Assembly (NCBI GenBank): GCA_018466975.1 | Contig: CM031553.1 | Coordinates: 1,777,259 to 1,841,258 of the forward strand | Origin: Sparassis latifolia | Taxonomy: Eukaryota > Basidiomycota > Agaricomycetes > Polyporales > Sparassidaceae | Length of the DNA: 64,000 nucleotides | Reading direction: 5' to 3' | Shown here: positions 11,831-22,609 of the stretch, in pieces | How the letters are laid out: every line of letters starts with the position of its first letter | Numbering within the stretch: the first letter of the stretch is position 1 | Made by a program: the position numbers and the translations under genes | The notes under the pieces: generated by a model | Told to the model about the DNA's origin: nothing | Database searches by the model: none | Seen by the model: the letters and a program-made list of their open reading frames with translations, nothing else

Positions 11831-13334
11831 ATGGCGACTACATTTGATATCCTGGGCCTTATTTTTGGTACACTTGGCGTCTTAGCTTCTATTCCTGTGT
11901 TCTTGGCTATTGTATTATCACAGCTCCCGCCGCAGAAGCTGCGGCAACTTGACGAGGTTCTGGACGAGACTGAAACCATGTGGCGTAAAACGCTCGCAGA
12001 GGGTCTTTTTGCCGCAAAGCCCTTTGAAGAGGAGACGGACCTGGTATTGTCGTCGTAAATCTTTACTCTTCCGTTTTCACTCCGTGCCGCTGATGTGCCC
12101 CGGGCTGTGGACTATTTCGCTAGACTACGCTGTCAAACTGAGACTCTCCGACTGCAGACACATTGCGCCACATCTTTTTTCCAGGAGTTCAGAGCACTGC
12201 TCCAAGGTTTATCGTGGAATATATCTTATGTGTGTCGTGAAGTCAAGCGTACACGAGCCAGTATTTCGGTAATATTTTAATTGATATCTAGACCACGCTG
12301 CTAACGGTGCCTGAATTAGTCCACTACTGCCGAAGAGAGGAGACGTCTCCAACTTGAAGCTCGCTTCGAACAGATGCTGAGAAGAAACACAGGTGAGCAG
12401 CTTGATGGTGTATTGCACCAGTTCTTATTTATGGCTGATGCATATGACTGCAGATCAGATAGAGACAACGACGCCCATGGCTGCTGATAGCAAAAAACCT
12501 CTCGATGAAGAATATACTGAACAATGCATATATCTCGACGCAGATAATGCGGAAAATTTGTCCCTCCCACTATCCTCCGATACTACCTCGAAGTTGGATA
12601 GCAGCAGCACGGTTTGTCAGGACCAAGTCGTCAAGCCTCGCCACAGCGATACTCCCACTTCTGTGATATCCAGTCCCATAGTATGCAACGGCACTTCGAC
12701 TTCTCAGTTCCAAGCGATCGGTCCTTTCCCTGCAGACCGCGGGTCGATTGTTGCACCGCGGGTCACCTGCGACTCCATCACTACACTCCAACCAGAGACC
12801 ACCAACGTATGTGATACCGTGACGTTTCCATGCGCTGCGCTCGTTCCCTATGCCATGGGAGCCGACGGGGTCAACTCACGGAATGACCATTCATGCGACG
12901 CAGACGCTTCTCGCGGTAGTTCTACAACATCACCCCTTGGTTCCACCTCTTTGTCTGGACTGTCTTGTCCTGCTGCATTAGACCTCGCAGCGGTTCACCC
13001 CTTGACCATTCCGGAACCCGCAGTCATGCTTATGCCTTCATCTGATGCAGCCTTATTACGCCAATTCCGCCAAGTGAAACATGAGGTTATTGCACGGGGA
13101 CTCGGTTTCTACACCCGTACTTCCTCTAATAATCCTGTTCGGATGTCTGCTCGGAAGAGGCATGCAGGGAGAACCTGGGAAGAACGTGTTACTCGACGGA
13201 AGAGTACGCGCGGGGATGTGCGAGCGTTGTTATACAGCGTGGACGACTACGACGCAGAGGCGTGCTGGGGTGATTGTTCCAGCGACGAGGATACTGCTTA
13301 TGTTCACGTGCGAGGTCTCTCCAAATTGATCTGA
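11831..13334 (+). CDS. P1: undescribed protein with hydrophobic N-terminus, partner of kinase-like gene
   Basis: Four exons (11831-12054, 12124-12268, 12320-12392, 12454-13334) give 440 aa. ATG 11831 (MATTFDILGLIFG) is preferred over upstream in-frame ATGs because P2 starts at the same place. Residues 4-33 are strongly hydrophobic (ILGLIFGTLGVLASIPVFLA). An amphipathic helix follows (KLRQLDEVLDETETMW), then LRCQTETLRLQTHCATSFFQ and a short charged coil (AEERRRLQLEARFEQML). A long Ser/Thr-rich linker (about residues 150-340) is poorly conserved. The C-terminus is conserved: LLRQFRQVKHEVIARGLGFY, then basic residues, then an acidic tail. No known domain is recognised. The layout suggests membrane association; this is inference. 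Confidence 0.8.
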
Positions 13335-13844
13335 TTGCTTTCACTGCTAGAGATCGTGTTCTTGTAGTTGTTGCGCATCCACGCTATTCACAATTCTCTA
13401 TATCTATTCGTAGCCTGCCATTTTAATAATCCTGATATATTTTTATTCCAAATTAGAGAACACCTACAGCTTCTTGCGTGCCGCTCTCAATGTTGGATAG
13501 CAAGAATCAATTGGATCTACACAGATTACACTCTCGAACATAATTGAACCGACTATGAATACATCTACATGTACAGAAGCGGACTACCTTACCGTCTTGA
13601 ATATTGGAGAATGAAGTGCATTCACATCTGCTGCGGCAGTACACGATATTATTCTTGGCCACAAGCGCGTCTTACATATGACGATCGGCTTCTTGTTCGC
13701 ATGCTTCCGTGCAACTATATATTGCTCTAGCCAGGAATAGTCACTCAAGTTTCAAGTTTCACGGTGGTTTCGTAACCTCCGTGCGATTGTTAAACATAAG
13801 TCGCGGTAAGCTCTAGAATTGCCTCTTCTTCCTTTTCCTCATGA
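13335..13844. other. 3' flank of P1, no gene seen
   Basis: About 510 bp that aligns loosely with 18073-18626 downstream of P2 (for example GCTAGAGATC near both starts). It contains the P1 3' UTR and the presumed promoter of the zinc-finger remnant. Confidence 0.4.
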
Positions 13845-14125
13845 ATGGTCATGGTTTACTGTGAGAACTGCGATCGTCACTTTGTCGACGACCACGCTCT
13901 TCGGCAACACGAAGATTTATCCACACTCGTTCAGCATTACCTCCAGAGCCCCAATCATAACTACTGCCAACGATGCGAAAGACAATTTGATTATCGTCGT
14001 TACTATTATTGTAATCCTTCTAACGCTGTGTGACCTATTATCGCTTGCGTCAGCCGTCCCTAACTCACACATTACCGCTGTGGCACTGCGGACCTTCGAC
14101 TCTACTCCTCGCAAGGTTTGAAGGA
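13845..14125 (+). pseudogene. ZF1: truncated C2H2 zinc-finger remnant
   Basis: It aligns with the first exon of the intact copy at 18627: VYCENCDRHFVDDHALRQHE, then QHYLQSPNHNYCQRCERQF. About 50 nt encoding SSSMHNICSDCSKDFATSTG of the other copy are missing. The third finger is disrupted (YRRYYYCNPSNAV, then stop). A trace of the second-exon start persists near 14095-14120, after which unit B begins. It cannot encode a complete protein. Confidence 0.75.
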
Positions 14126-14836
14126 ACATCACTCTACATGGACGAATATAATAACGTTGCATTAGAGTTTCAGAAGGGGAAGACGCGACTGATCACGGGA
14201 GAGAGCTGGGGAAAAGCAAAAATGACATCTGTGAACATTGATAAATATCGGTAGGGTGAAGCGAGGCAGACACTCCAAAGGGCGGGTCACAACGGACTGC
14301 GCCATCGGTGATACGCGTGATTTACTCGAACGTACTTTATTGTGTTTCCTATATTTTGAGCACGATTATCAACGATCGCCCCCACGGTACAATCATTCAA
14401 CGAATCCGCAACGCTAGCGCACTCAGACAACGGACTTTTGCACACGACATCTTACTACAGAAGGCCGGGCATTAGTGATCGACAAAGTCAGACAAAGACG
14501 ACTAACGAATGCAAGTGAAACCGAAACAGTGTCATGTCCAGTACTGACCCAAAGACTTCGGGAAACGCCGCGCTAGATTGTTGCGGTTTCTGAGGACCAT
14601 CGCATCTACGTGTATCAGCAGATTTCAAATGATCCTGCGGTTCGACATTCAATCTAATGGGCTTGAACACTGCAGACATGAAATTCGTCAAGCTCTGCGG
14701 AAGACGATAACTAGAAGTGAAGCAACACGAACCACATCAACTTCGGTCTCGTGCCCTATTCCAAGGAGATCTTCAGCACAGCATTGATATTGAAGTTTTG
14801 CGAGATAATAGAGAGCTTACTCGGTAGCTGTGCAAA

Positions 14837-16171
14837 CTATTTCACAAGATGCCTGAGGCGATATATTCCCTCTCTCGCGACTGCAACGGTATCGTATACC
14901 ACGCGCTCATGGGTAGTTTCGTCTTTTCTCCGAAGACGCCACCGTAACAAAGGGCCGTCCAAATTGTAGCGAATACCCTCTAGCATAGCGAATGCAACCT
15001 CGGCTGTTGGACGCTGATCTGGTTGGTGGGCCGTCATAGCTTGCACCAGAGGCTCAAGAAAGTCGAGACCGAGGAATACCTTGGAGTCGAATGTATTAGC
15101 ATGCTCAGGCGGTGAAAACCCGATCTATTCTCCACCTGAAGAAATTCCTTCTTAAAAAGGTTGCCTAGGACGAATATATCCACTTTGAAGGCATTATACG
15201 GTATTTCTGAGGACATTTCAGGCAATTCCTTGTCTCTTCCTTGCCTGCCAAGAACGTAAGGGGATTCATCATTTCCTATCAACGACGAGATGTCGAAATC
15301 GATGAAATAATAGCGGACAGGGTGATCCGCACGAGCTAAAGGTGATAGCATATGTATGCCATCCCGGCTTGCCTCAATGCGAACCGGATGATGACCTTTG
15401 GGATATAATGAACGAGCATCCATCATGATGTTAGCAGCGGCACAATCGCTGATGTGTGATCAGAACTTCGCGCAATGGGAGGTTCATGATATCATTTACC
15501 GGTGTGCGACACCTTGACTGTGTAGAAAACAGAGGCCCTTAAAATCATATCGCACTCAGCATCAGTGACATAGTCTGCAAGAAAGTTACCTCGAGCGTTT
15601 GCCTCATAAATTCGACCACTTCCCCGATAGTGCCGAAATCCGGATCGTTGAATGGTCGCAAGTATTGCATAATTAGAATGGACGCCTTGGGATCAATCGG
15701 ATCTGGAAGGACATCGACTACGGGTACGCAGTGATTCATGGGATTCGAACGAAGTTCTGGAGTGGACAGCCGTTGGGCGATGCGAACCTCGCTCCCGTCT
15801 CTCTCCACGCTTTTCAAGGCCACTAATTCGCCATCCGCATCTCGCACAGCATCGATTATATCATGAATCTGATTAAATACAATCCGATCAGCTGGAAATA
15901 CTGAGTGTATCACGATACGCACAAACATTGATATAGAATCCTCGCAGAAAGCAGGGGTGGCATTCATCTTTAACCATGACGGTGACCATCCAGGCTTATA
16001 ACGTGGTCTTAGGAGATATCCGTTCTCTTGCAAGTAGGCTTGTCGATCTCTCCAGAAGATTTCACTTGGTAGAAGGGCGTACAGGCCTTCTGCAGTGACC
16101 TTCGCGTGACGTTGAGCTTCCTCAGGAGTACACAGTGTCCAGAAAGGGAATTCGGAGACCGAGCTTTTCAT
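14837..16171 (-). CDS. protein-kinase-like protein K3
   Basis: Five exons (16171-15923, 15868-15590, 15537-15500, 15448-15136, 15079-14837) encode 373 aa, each the same length as in K2. The beta-3 lysine is present (LVALKSVERDG). The catalytic loop is HRDCAAANIMMDAR. DFG, however, reads DFD (YYFIDFDISSLIG), which would alter the Mg-binding loop. The C-lobe has AFKVDIFVLGNLFKKEF and AMTAHQPDQRPTAEVAF, ending VAREGIYRLRHLVK. The first intron is open in frame, so retention would add residues without a stop. It is divergent from P2 across 367 bp. Activity is doubtful because of the DFG change. Confidence 0.86.
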
Positions 16172-16538
16172 CGACTCCAGCAGTACTTCAGCAGCAGCTA
16201 TAGCATTCCAACCGAATGTGAGAAAGCAGACACGGCGACGACAGCAGGTCCAAGTGTGGACGGCACGTGGAGGCCCACTTATGGAAATTCACTACCTTTA
16301 CGAATCACCTTCTGCCTGCATCACACACCTCTGCAGCGTGTGCGGAGCCTTCAAGCTGGACAATGCGAGAGGAGAAATATGGATCTACAGCCTTTCCCCC
16401 ACCTCTACTCTTTACAACTTCCACACGCCTGCTAGTACTTGATCTCTTCTGAATACCTGCGACTCAGCTCGTCTCGATTGTGGGTGCGCAACCTGTCCAT
16501 CACATGGACCCAAACCTTATCTCCACGTAGTTAACGAG
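16172..16538. promoter_or_regulatory. bidirectional promoter region between K3 and P2
   Basis: This 367-bp spacer carries CTGCGACTCAGCTCGTCTCG at 16457-16476, 58 nt before the P2 ATG. The same motif occurs upstream of P3 (32096-32119, other strand) with one C/G difference, and in weaker form upstream of P1. Pyrimidine-rich runs at 16395-16430 fit a fungal core promoter. Which gene the motif serves cannot be told from sequence. Confidence 0.5.
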
Positions 16539-18072
16539 ATGGCCTCTGCATTCGACATTCTTGGCCTAATATTTGGTATACTTGGATTTTTGGCCTCAAT
16601 CCCTGTGTTCCTTGCAATTGTATTGTCACAGCTTCCGTCTCAGAAGTTGAAGGAACTTGAGGACATCCTAGTTGAAACGGAGACGATGTGGCGTAGCACT
16701 CTCCGGGATGGCCTATTTTATGGGACGCCTTTCGAAGAGAAGACGACACAGAGATTGTCGTCGTCAGTTGCTCCGTTCCTCCTTTTCTGCGCGGTTGACA
16801 TATACGTGTCTGCTAGACTACGTTGCCAGGCTGACGATCTTCGACTGCAGGCACACTGCGCCACATCGATCTTTCAAGAGTTGACAGCAATGATTGCAGG
16901 TCTATCGAGCAACATCTCCTATGTCTGTACTAGGGTCAAGCGTCTTCGAGCTAATATTTCGGTGATGTTTCCCTAACCATTCTCCACTTAATGGTACTAA
17001 TAATGCATGAGTCAGTCAACAACTGCCGAAGAAAGAAAACGTCTCCAACCGGAGGCTAAACTTGAACAGATGCGGCGAGAAAATGCAGGTGAGCGTACTT
17101 TGAGCAGAGGACCTGGGGCACTTGTGACTGAAGCCAACCGTAGCCCAGAAACATCCTGAAACTCCAACGGCTGCTGATTCCAGAGACTTTCTGGACGCAG
17201 AGTGTAACAAACAATACCCATACGATGATTCGCGTGACGCAGACGAATTGTCGGTCGCGTCGTCTTATGCTGTGTACGATGCCTTGGAACCGGACATTAT
17301 CAGCAGACCATGGACGCATCAGGTCGTCAACCATCCGTATGTCGACAACGCGTTGGGCACCGCCTCCGCGGTATGCACCGACACTTTCAATGACTCTGCT
17401 GCGGACGCCTTCCCCGCAACATGCGAGTCCGCTTCTCGTCTCCAATTCACCGGTCGTGCTGTAGCATGCATGGTCATGAATAGCACATCGGGTGTTGTGA
17501 CGCCGGTCGTGTACGACTCGGTCAGAATGGACTCATCTAACCATCGGGAGCCAGTCGAGACATGCACTGCGCTGGGGCCTATTGTCATGGACATCCTGAA
17601 TACCTCAGGACGGGATGGCATCATCCCTCTGACCGACCGTGCGGCTTTTTCGGACTGCAGTCCCATGACCAGTGGCAGTTTTACTTCTGTGCCGGTACTT
17701 TCTCGTTCTGCCAAATTCCACACCACAGTAAATCGTACCGTGCGCACTTCGTTGCATGCAGCACGGGGAGAGCCCGTCACTCGATCTTCGTCAACCAATG
17801 CAGCGCTATTGCGCGAATTCCGTGAAGTGAAACAAGAAGTTATCGCGCGGGGACTAGATTTCTACACTCGTGCTCTCTCTATCGAGCCTCCCCGGACGAT
17901 CTCTCGGAAGAAGCGATCTTCCCGTAGAACCTCGGGGGAAAGTGTTACGACCTGGAACAGTCCGCTCGCGGATGCGCGAGCTTTTTCAGAAGAGGAAGCA
18001 TGTTGGAAAGATTGCTGTGAAAAAGAGGATACCACATGCGTTGGTGATAGAGATATCTCCGACTTGGTCTGA
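16539..18072 (+). CDS. P2: undescribed protein with hydrophobic N-terminus, partner of kinase-like gene
   Basis: Four exons (16539-16762, 16817-16961, 17016-17088, 17144-18072) give 456 aa. The first three exon lengths are identical to P1. The N-terminus is MASAFDILGLIFGILGFLAS with a hydrophobic run to about residue 33, then KLKELEDILVETETMWRSTL. Exon 2 encodes LRCQADDLRLQAHCATSIFQ and GLSSNISYVCTRVKRLRANI. Exon 3 encodes a short charged helix (TTAEERKRLQPEAKLEQMRR). The central 200 residues are low-conservation Ser/Thr/Pro-rich. The C-terminal block LLREFREVKQEVIARGLDFY is followed by a basic RKKRSSRRTS patch and an acidic Cys-containing tail ending RDISDLV. Function unknown. Confidence 0.8.
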
Positions 18073-18626
18073 TTTTTTTACTGGCGCAAAGCTAGAGATC
18101 TTGTTCTTGATGACCTTCCTAGTATTCATGTTGTTTCCACAGTACGTATATCTCTTCGTATCTATTTGTTGTCTGCAACAGTCAATATCGTGTAGGTATT
18201 TAGAATCACACGAAACGCGTACTGATTGTTGTTCAGTTCCATGTGTGTTTGACATCGAGAATTAATTGGACGTACTGTTCGAGCAGTAGCAATAGCTAAA
18301 GCTGCACCGTTTCCCAGGAGGATAGGACCGAGCATCTGAATATTAAAATTGTGTCCCGAAATGATAAACACCGCCTTGTAGCGCGCAGATGCACCAACAA
18401 TACATACTTATGAATAAAGTCGCGTCGTGCCACTGTCGTGCCACAATCGCGTTGCGACAGTAGTAATCACGTGACGGCGTTGTCGCAGTCGCCGTACCTG
18501 TGGTCTAAATCCTTCCAACAGTCGCGTTGTGCAATATTATCCCAATTATTTGACGAAGTCGCTGTGAGCTCCACACTTGGCTCTCATTCCTTCGTTGATC
18601 ATACTACTAGGTAACAGGTTCAAATC
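18073..18626. other. intergenic between P2 and ZF2
   Basis: 3' flank of P2 and presumed promoter of the zinc-finger gene. Around 18420-18500 several CGTCGTGCCAC / GTTGCGACAG-type short motifs recur. No open frame with recognisable content. Confidence 0.4.
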
Positions 18627-19520
18627 ATGGCTTACTGCGAGCGTTGTGATCGTTACTTCGTCCACGACCGTGCTCTTCAGCAACATGAAGACTCATCCTC
18701 AATGCATAATATCTGCTCCGACTGCAGCAAGGATTTCGCCACAAGCACAGGGCTCATTCAGCATTATCTCCAGAGCCCCCGTCATTACCACTGCCGGCGA
18801 TGTGACAGGCATTTCGATTCTCAACATTACCTCGTCACGCACTTGGAGAGAGCTCACTACTATTGTCAAACATGTAATGCTGTACGTGGATGAGCACTGC
18901 TTATACCTCCTGCCCCTAACCACACATTATCACAGCGGCTGCAGATCTTCGAGTCCTCGCTAGGCTTGGAAGAACACAACCGCCAGAAGCACTGGTACTG
19001 CATCTCCTGCAAACGCGTCTTTCAGAGCGAGAGTAATCTGAATTCTCATCTTCGCTCCTCCGTTCACCAGCCGAGCGCGTACGCATGCCCTGGCCGCAAT
19101 TGTGGAATGACGTTCATCTCCCATGCTGCTCTCATCCTTCACTGGGAGTCTGGAGCGTGCCCCTCTGGGGTTACGCGCGAGGGTGTCGACCGCGTCGCCG
19201 TCCGGATAGACAGGGGTGGCATCATCACTAACCCTGCACGCCTCATTCGCGGTCCAGACGGGCAAACCACAGCCCCCTCGAGCACATCCGTGGAGACATG
19301 GGCGACGGAGCGCTCGTGGAACGGGTCCTCCTACGAGTGTTTCCTCTGCCACCGTACCTACCGCACGCTCCATGCTCTCAACATGCACCTGCGTAGCCCT
19401 GCGCACGCAGACAGGATCTACCGGTGTCCTGCCGCATGGCGTGGGTGCGGACGCGAGTTCCGCACGCTAAGCGCGCTCTGCCAACATGTGGAGAGCGAGC
19501 AGTGCAAGGACCCTGGATAA
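18627..19520 (+). CDS. ZF2: C2H2 zinc-finger protein with transposon-altered C-terminus
   Basis: Two exons (18627-18881 and 18945-19520) encode 276 aa. At least six C2H2-like fingers are seen: YCERCDRYFVHDRALQQHE, ICSDCSKDFATSTGLIQHYL, YHCRRCDRHFDSQHYLVTHL, WYCISCKRVFQSESNLNSHL, YECFLCHRTYRTLHALNMHL, and CPAAWRGCGREFRTLSALCQ followed by His. Such proteins usually bind nucleic acid in the nucleus. The last four codons before the stop (Lys-Asp-Pro-Gly) come from an inserted MITE. Beyond the insertion the reading frame continues for about 24 codons, so the native protein was slightly longer. All fingers are retained. Confidence 0.85.
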
Positions 19521-19856
19521 TCCCCACAAAGGTCGTCGCCAAATCCGGACAGATTTTTGCGAAAATCGACCTCACGCCGTCGTCATGTCCGGACAAATGG
19601 ACCCCCTAAGGACCATGTAGCCGTCGTACTATCCGGACATGGAACTGTTCTGGGGCAAAAATCGCCGGAAAATCGCCGGAAAAGGCCGAAAAAGGCTAAA
19701 AATAGCCACAAATTGCCTAAAATGGACATCCCCAGAGCGAGGATGTCGCTATTTCCGGACAAAAAACTCCCTAAACCGGCCAAAAATGGGCCGGACAGAT
19801 TTTTGTAAATTGGGGGGGTTTTGGCGACGACCTTTGGGGGGATTATCCAGGGTCCT
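19507..19856. mobile_element. 350-bp hAT-like MITE inserted in ZF2
   Basis: Terminal inverted repeats start AGGACCCTGGATAATCCCC and extend through AAAGGTCGTCGCCAAA, mirrored at the right end. An 8-bp target duplication GCAGTGCA lies at 19499-19506 and 19857-19864. Eight-base duplications are the hallmark of hAT elements. The interior has no coding capacity and repeats CCGGACA several times in both orientations. Confidence 0.9.
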
Positions 19857-19938
19857 GCAGTGCAGCGTGCATCGGTTCAGCAACGAGATGCAGACTGTGA
19901 TCGACACGTTCTCGAGTAACTTGAGGATCGCTTATTGA
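19857..19938 (+). pseudogene. severed 3' end of ZF2
   Basis: Directly after the MITE the pre-insertion reading frame resumes from the duplicated GCAGTGCA. It reads SVHRFSNEMQTVIDTFSSNL and four more residues before a TGA at about 19936. This tail can no longer be translated as part of ZF2, because the MITE supplies an earlier stop. Confidence 0.7.
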
Positions 19939-20196
19939 ACGTGCATCTCGCATGCGCTCGGAGTTATGTGTCACTGCTGGCTCAGTTTCGTGTACAAGTA
20001 GTCGTGGTTCTGGTTTCCGTTTTCTTTCTTTCCTCCCTTTTTGTGCTTATTTTCTCCATTTTGACCAGCGGACATTAGAGAAGACATTCCATCAACAATT
20101 CACCACCGCTATTTATTATCTAAGTGTAGATCGGCGTAAGACAATGCAACGCATTGATTTCATCGAGCTGTCACAGCTCGCCGTTTCCCAACAACT

Positions 20197-22609
20197 CTAG
20201 TGCGCAACGCCAGCTCCGGACGCGACGTATGCCCAGTAAGCCTTACTGCTGCGGGCTCGCCAGCCCTTACCCCACCGAATTACGACCAAGAACGTCATCG
20301 TGATCGCAAGGCCGACGAACGCCGCCGAGATGAACGTGTTCTGGTATCCGATGTGGAGCCAAGGCGTTATCCCATATCCCTGAAAAAACTCAGCATCGGA
20401 CCATTACGGATTACAAGGGACACACTCACAATAGCGAATAATAATGTGTTCTGGCGGAAAAACATCAGCATCAGCGCGGCAGCCTCACCAGCAACTCCAG
20501 AAAAGACTCACCCTCACGATGATCACCGCCATCATCACCTCCCCACTCAAATCCTTGTACGAGTCCAGGGCGAAGCCCAGCGAGAGCGACGACCCGATGC
20601 CCGTCGAGCATGATATCATGCCCATGCCTACGACGAGCCCAAACCAGTTCACGCCCTTCGCGGCGCCGACGCCCCACAGGATGAGTGAGCCTGGACACAG
20701 CAGACATGACACAAGCATGAGCCACAGGCGGTGCTCGGGCTCGCGCACGCCGCCCGTACGTCGTGCGTATCGCAGTGCGAACCGGTCCCCCACCCAGCCC
20801 GCGTACAGGCACCTGTGTTCCGCATCACTATCAACAATGGCACGGATGCGGAAAGCGGAGAAGGGGTACCCAATGGTGATGCCGACTAGTGGCGCGATGT
20901 ATGCTAGTCCAACGAAGCTTGCGCGGAAGTTGTAGGGCGGACTGCTGAGGATGAGCGAGGCCGTCGCGTTTAAGACGTTGTACCACACCAGGCAGCTCCC
21001 GTACTGGAAGCCCGCCCTGTTCCAATGGCCGTGCGTCAACGTGGTAGGAAGTTTGGAGGTCACCAAGCACGTACCAGAAAACCACCGGGAACCGAAGCAG
21101 AAGCAGTGGACGGTATATCATCGTCAGCAGCATCGAGTTGCTGGTGTAACGCTTGTTGAACATTGCGAGCCTTTGCAGGAAGGTCGTCGGCGTCTCGACC
21201 AGTTCGATCTTGGTCTTACTTCTACCATACACCTTGGTAGGGTTCGCATTAGCTTTGACAGGATACTTGCAGAGATGTGAGCGCGACTTACCTTGTCATC
21301 CGCTTCGCTGCTGCTGCGAATATAATTCGTCTACAGGGGATTCAGCGCGTGGAATGGACCAATCGAAGTCGGGGACGCGCCTCTTCCATTAAAAAGAACA
21401 GAATGATCAGCGCAACAACGTTGATGATCGTGCACCAGTACATGACCCAGTGCCACCCCTGGCCATCGAAGATGAACTGGCGATCAATCAGGATTTGAGT
21501 GATTCTGGAGTGGATTCGCGACGTACGCCAGAGATCAAGGGCGCCACGTAGTTCGATCTAATCGATTGTGATCCTGTTAGTGAGATCACTAGTCAATGAA
21601 GCGGATGGAGCGTCGCTCACCCGAATAGGAAAAGCGTGTATATGCCGATGTATGTCCCTCTTTCATGGGCGAAAAACTAAGGATGATGGAAATAAATAAA
21701 CATCGCATGAACCCAATCCACGGACATACGACGTCTGTGATCTGCGTGACAGATGAGCTAGAAATGAAATGAAACTCGCTAAGACATACCGATACTTCAC
21801 ATAGTGACTCGACGGGGTACAGAGAAAACCTTACCCCACTGAGTCAGTTTGAGCCATCAAGACCACTACTGTAGATCGCATACCCTGAATGATTTTGCTC
21901 GCGATCCTGCACGCGTGTCACGAAAAATATGCCAAAGAATGCTTGCTCCAGACTTACCACTGCCCATTACTTCTCACGTACGGAACCCACAAGCACATGG
22001 CCTGTTTAAACTGAGAATAGCACCGAGAGGTGTTAAAGCTACACCACTCACAATGCTGCCGATGACGGAAACCAAGTAGATACCACGCTTACCAAATGTC
22101 AGAGCAAGGGGCTGATTTACGAGTGCCCCCCATCCCAGAACTAGCATAGACCATCTGAATAAACACTCAACGTACAGAGGAGCTAGAACTTACACAGGAA
22201 CACTAGGTATCAAGATACAATCAGGCTCAAAAATAAGGGAGATTGGCATGCGCACTGTATCCTGTGCCCGCATTCAACGTCGACAGAGGGATACCGGTAT
22301 CATCTGAGATAGGCTGAAGAATCGAGTATAACGCGGCCGTTGCGATGCCAATCGCGGTGGTGTCTGCGCAGGAGTCGCATGAGTAGGTCGCCACTAAAGA
22401 CAGAAATTAACGCATTCACAGATAAGAATGCATATAAACTGCGTGAGTTTGCGTGTCTTACTCCAGTTCAGCGGGTCATTTACGTCATTTGAAGGCGTAG
22501 GGTGCAGCACGACTGCTGGATTGTCGTCCGCATGAGCGAGCGATGACTTCTCCTGCACGTCAACGAGGTACACTGAGCCAGGAATCACAGCATCGTCGAT
22601 GTGCTTCAT
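20197..22609 (-). CDS. major facilitator superfamily transporter (drug:H+ antiporter-like)
   Basis: A membrane transporter of roughly 500 aa with many short introns. Exon 1 starts at ATG 22609 with the cytosolic leader PGSVYLVDVQ...DPLNWS. Exon 2 (22393-22256) ends at GTGY. A 7-nt microexon (22202-22196) joins it to WSMLVLGWGALVNQPLALTF. Later exons give QAMCLWVPYVRSNGQWIASK, FFAHERGTYIGIYTLFLFG, FDGQGWHWVMYWCTIINVV, ARRTGGVREPEHRLWLM, NWFGLVVGMGM, DSYKDLSGEVMM and GYGITPWLHIGYQNTF. These are hallmarks of fungal 12-TM MFS proteins of the ascomycete/basidiomycete DHA type. Two joins (near PVESLCEVS at about 21800, and after FFLMEE at about 21380) need a one-base shift, so the gene may be mildly damaged. 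Substrate unknown. Confidence 0.82.

Larger units (their letters stand above)
9345..14130. repeat. tandem duplication, unit A (K2-P1-ZF1)
   Basis: The DNA from about 9345 matches that from about 14131. Both begin with TGGACGAA...ATAACGTTGCATTAG, followed by matching stretches such as ACTCCAAAGGGCGGGTCAC at 9481 and 14271. The match continues through the kinase-like gene, the divergent P gene and a zinc-finger sequence. Unit A ends in a truncated zinc-finger remnant that runs directly into the start of unit B, which places the junction near 14130. Divergence is visible at many bases, so the duplication is not very recent. Confidence 0.8.
14131..19938. repeat. tandem duplication, unit B (K3-P2-ZF2)
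   Basis: Second copy of the kinase / P / zinc-finger unit, with the same gene order and orientation as unit A. It is longer because the zinc-finger gene is fuller and because a 350-bp MITE has inserted (19507-19856). The right limit is uncertain, since unit A is truncated inside the zinc-finger gene. Confidence 0.75.

Noticed and set aside
11831..13334. Naming P1 a HeLo or toxin-type protein
   Set aside because: Only the general layout (hydrophobic helix plus small helical block) is similar. No diagnostic motif is visible, so I leave it as undescribed.
19639..19938. 99-codon frame running through the MITE into ZF2's old tail
   Set aside because: The first part is non-coding MITE sequence. 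Only the final ~24 codons correspond to former zinc-finger-gene coding sequence.
20471..20935. Open frames on both strands overlapping the MFS gene
   Set aside because: They are out of frame with the conserved transporter exons, which carry clear family motifs.
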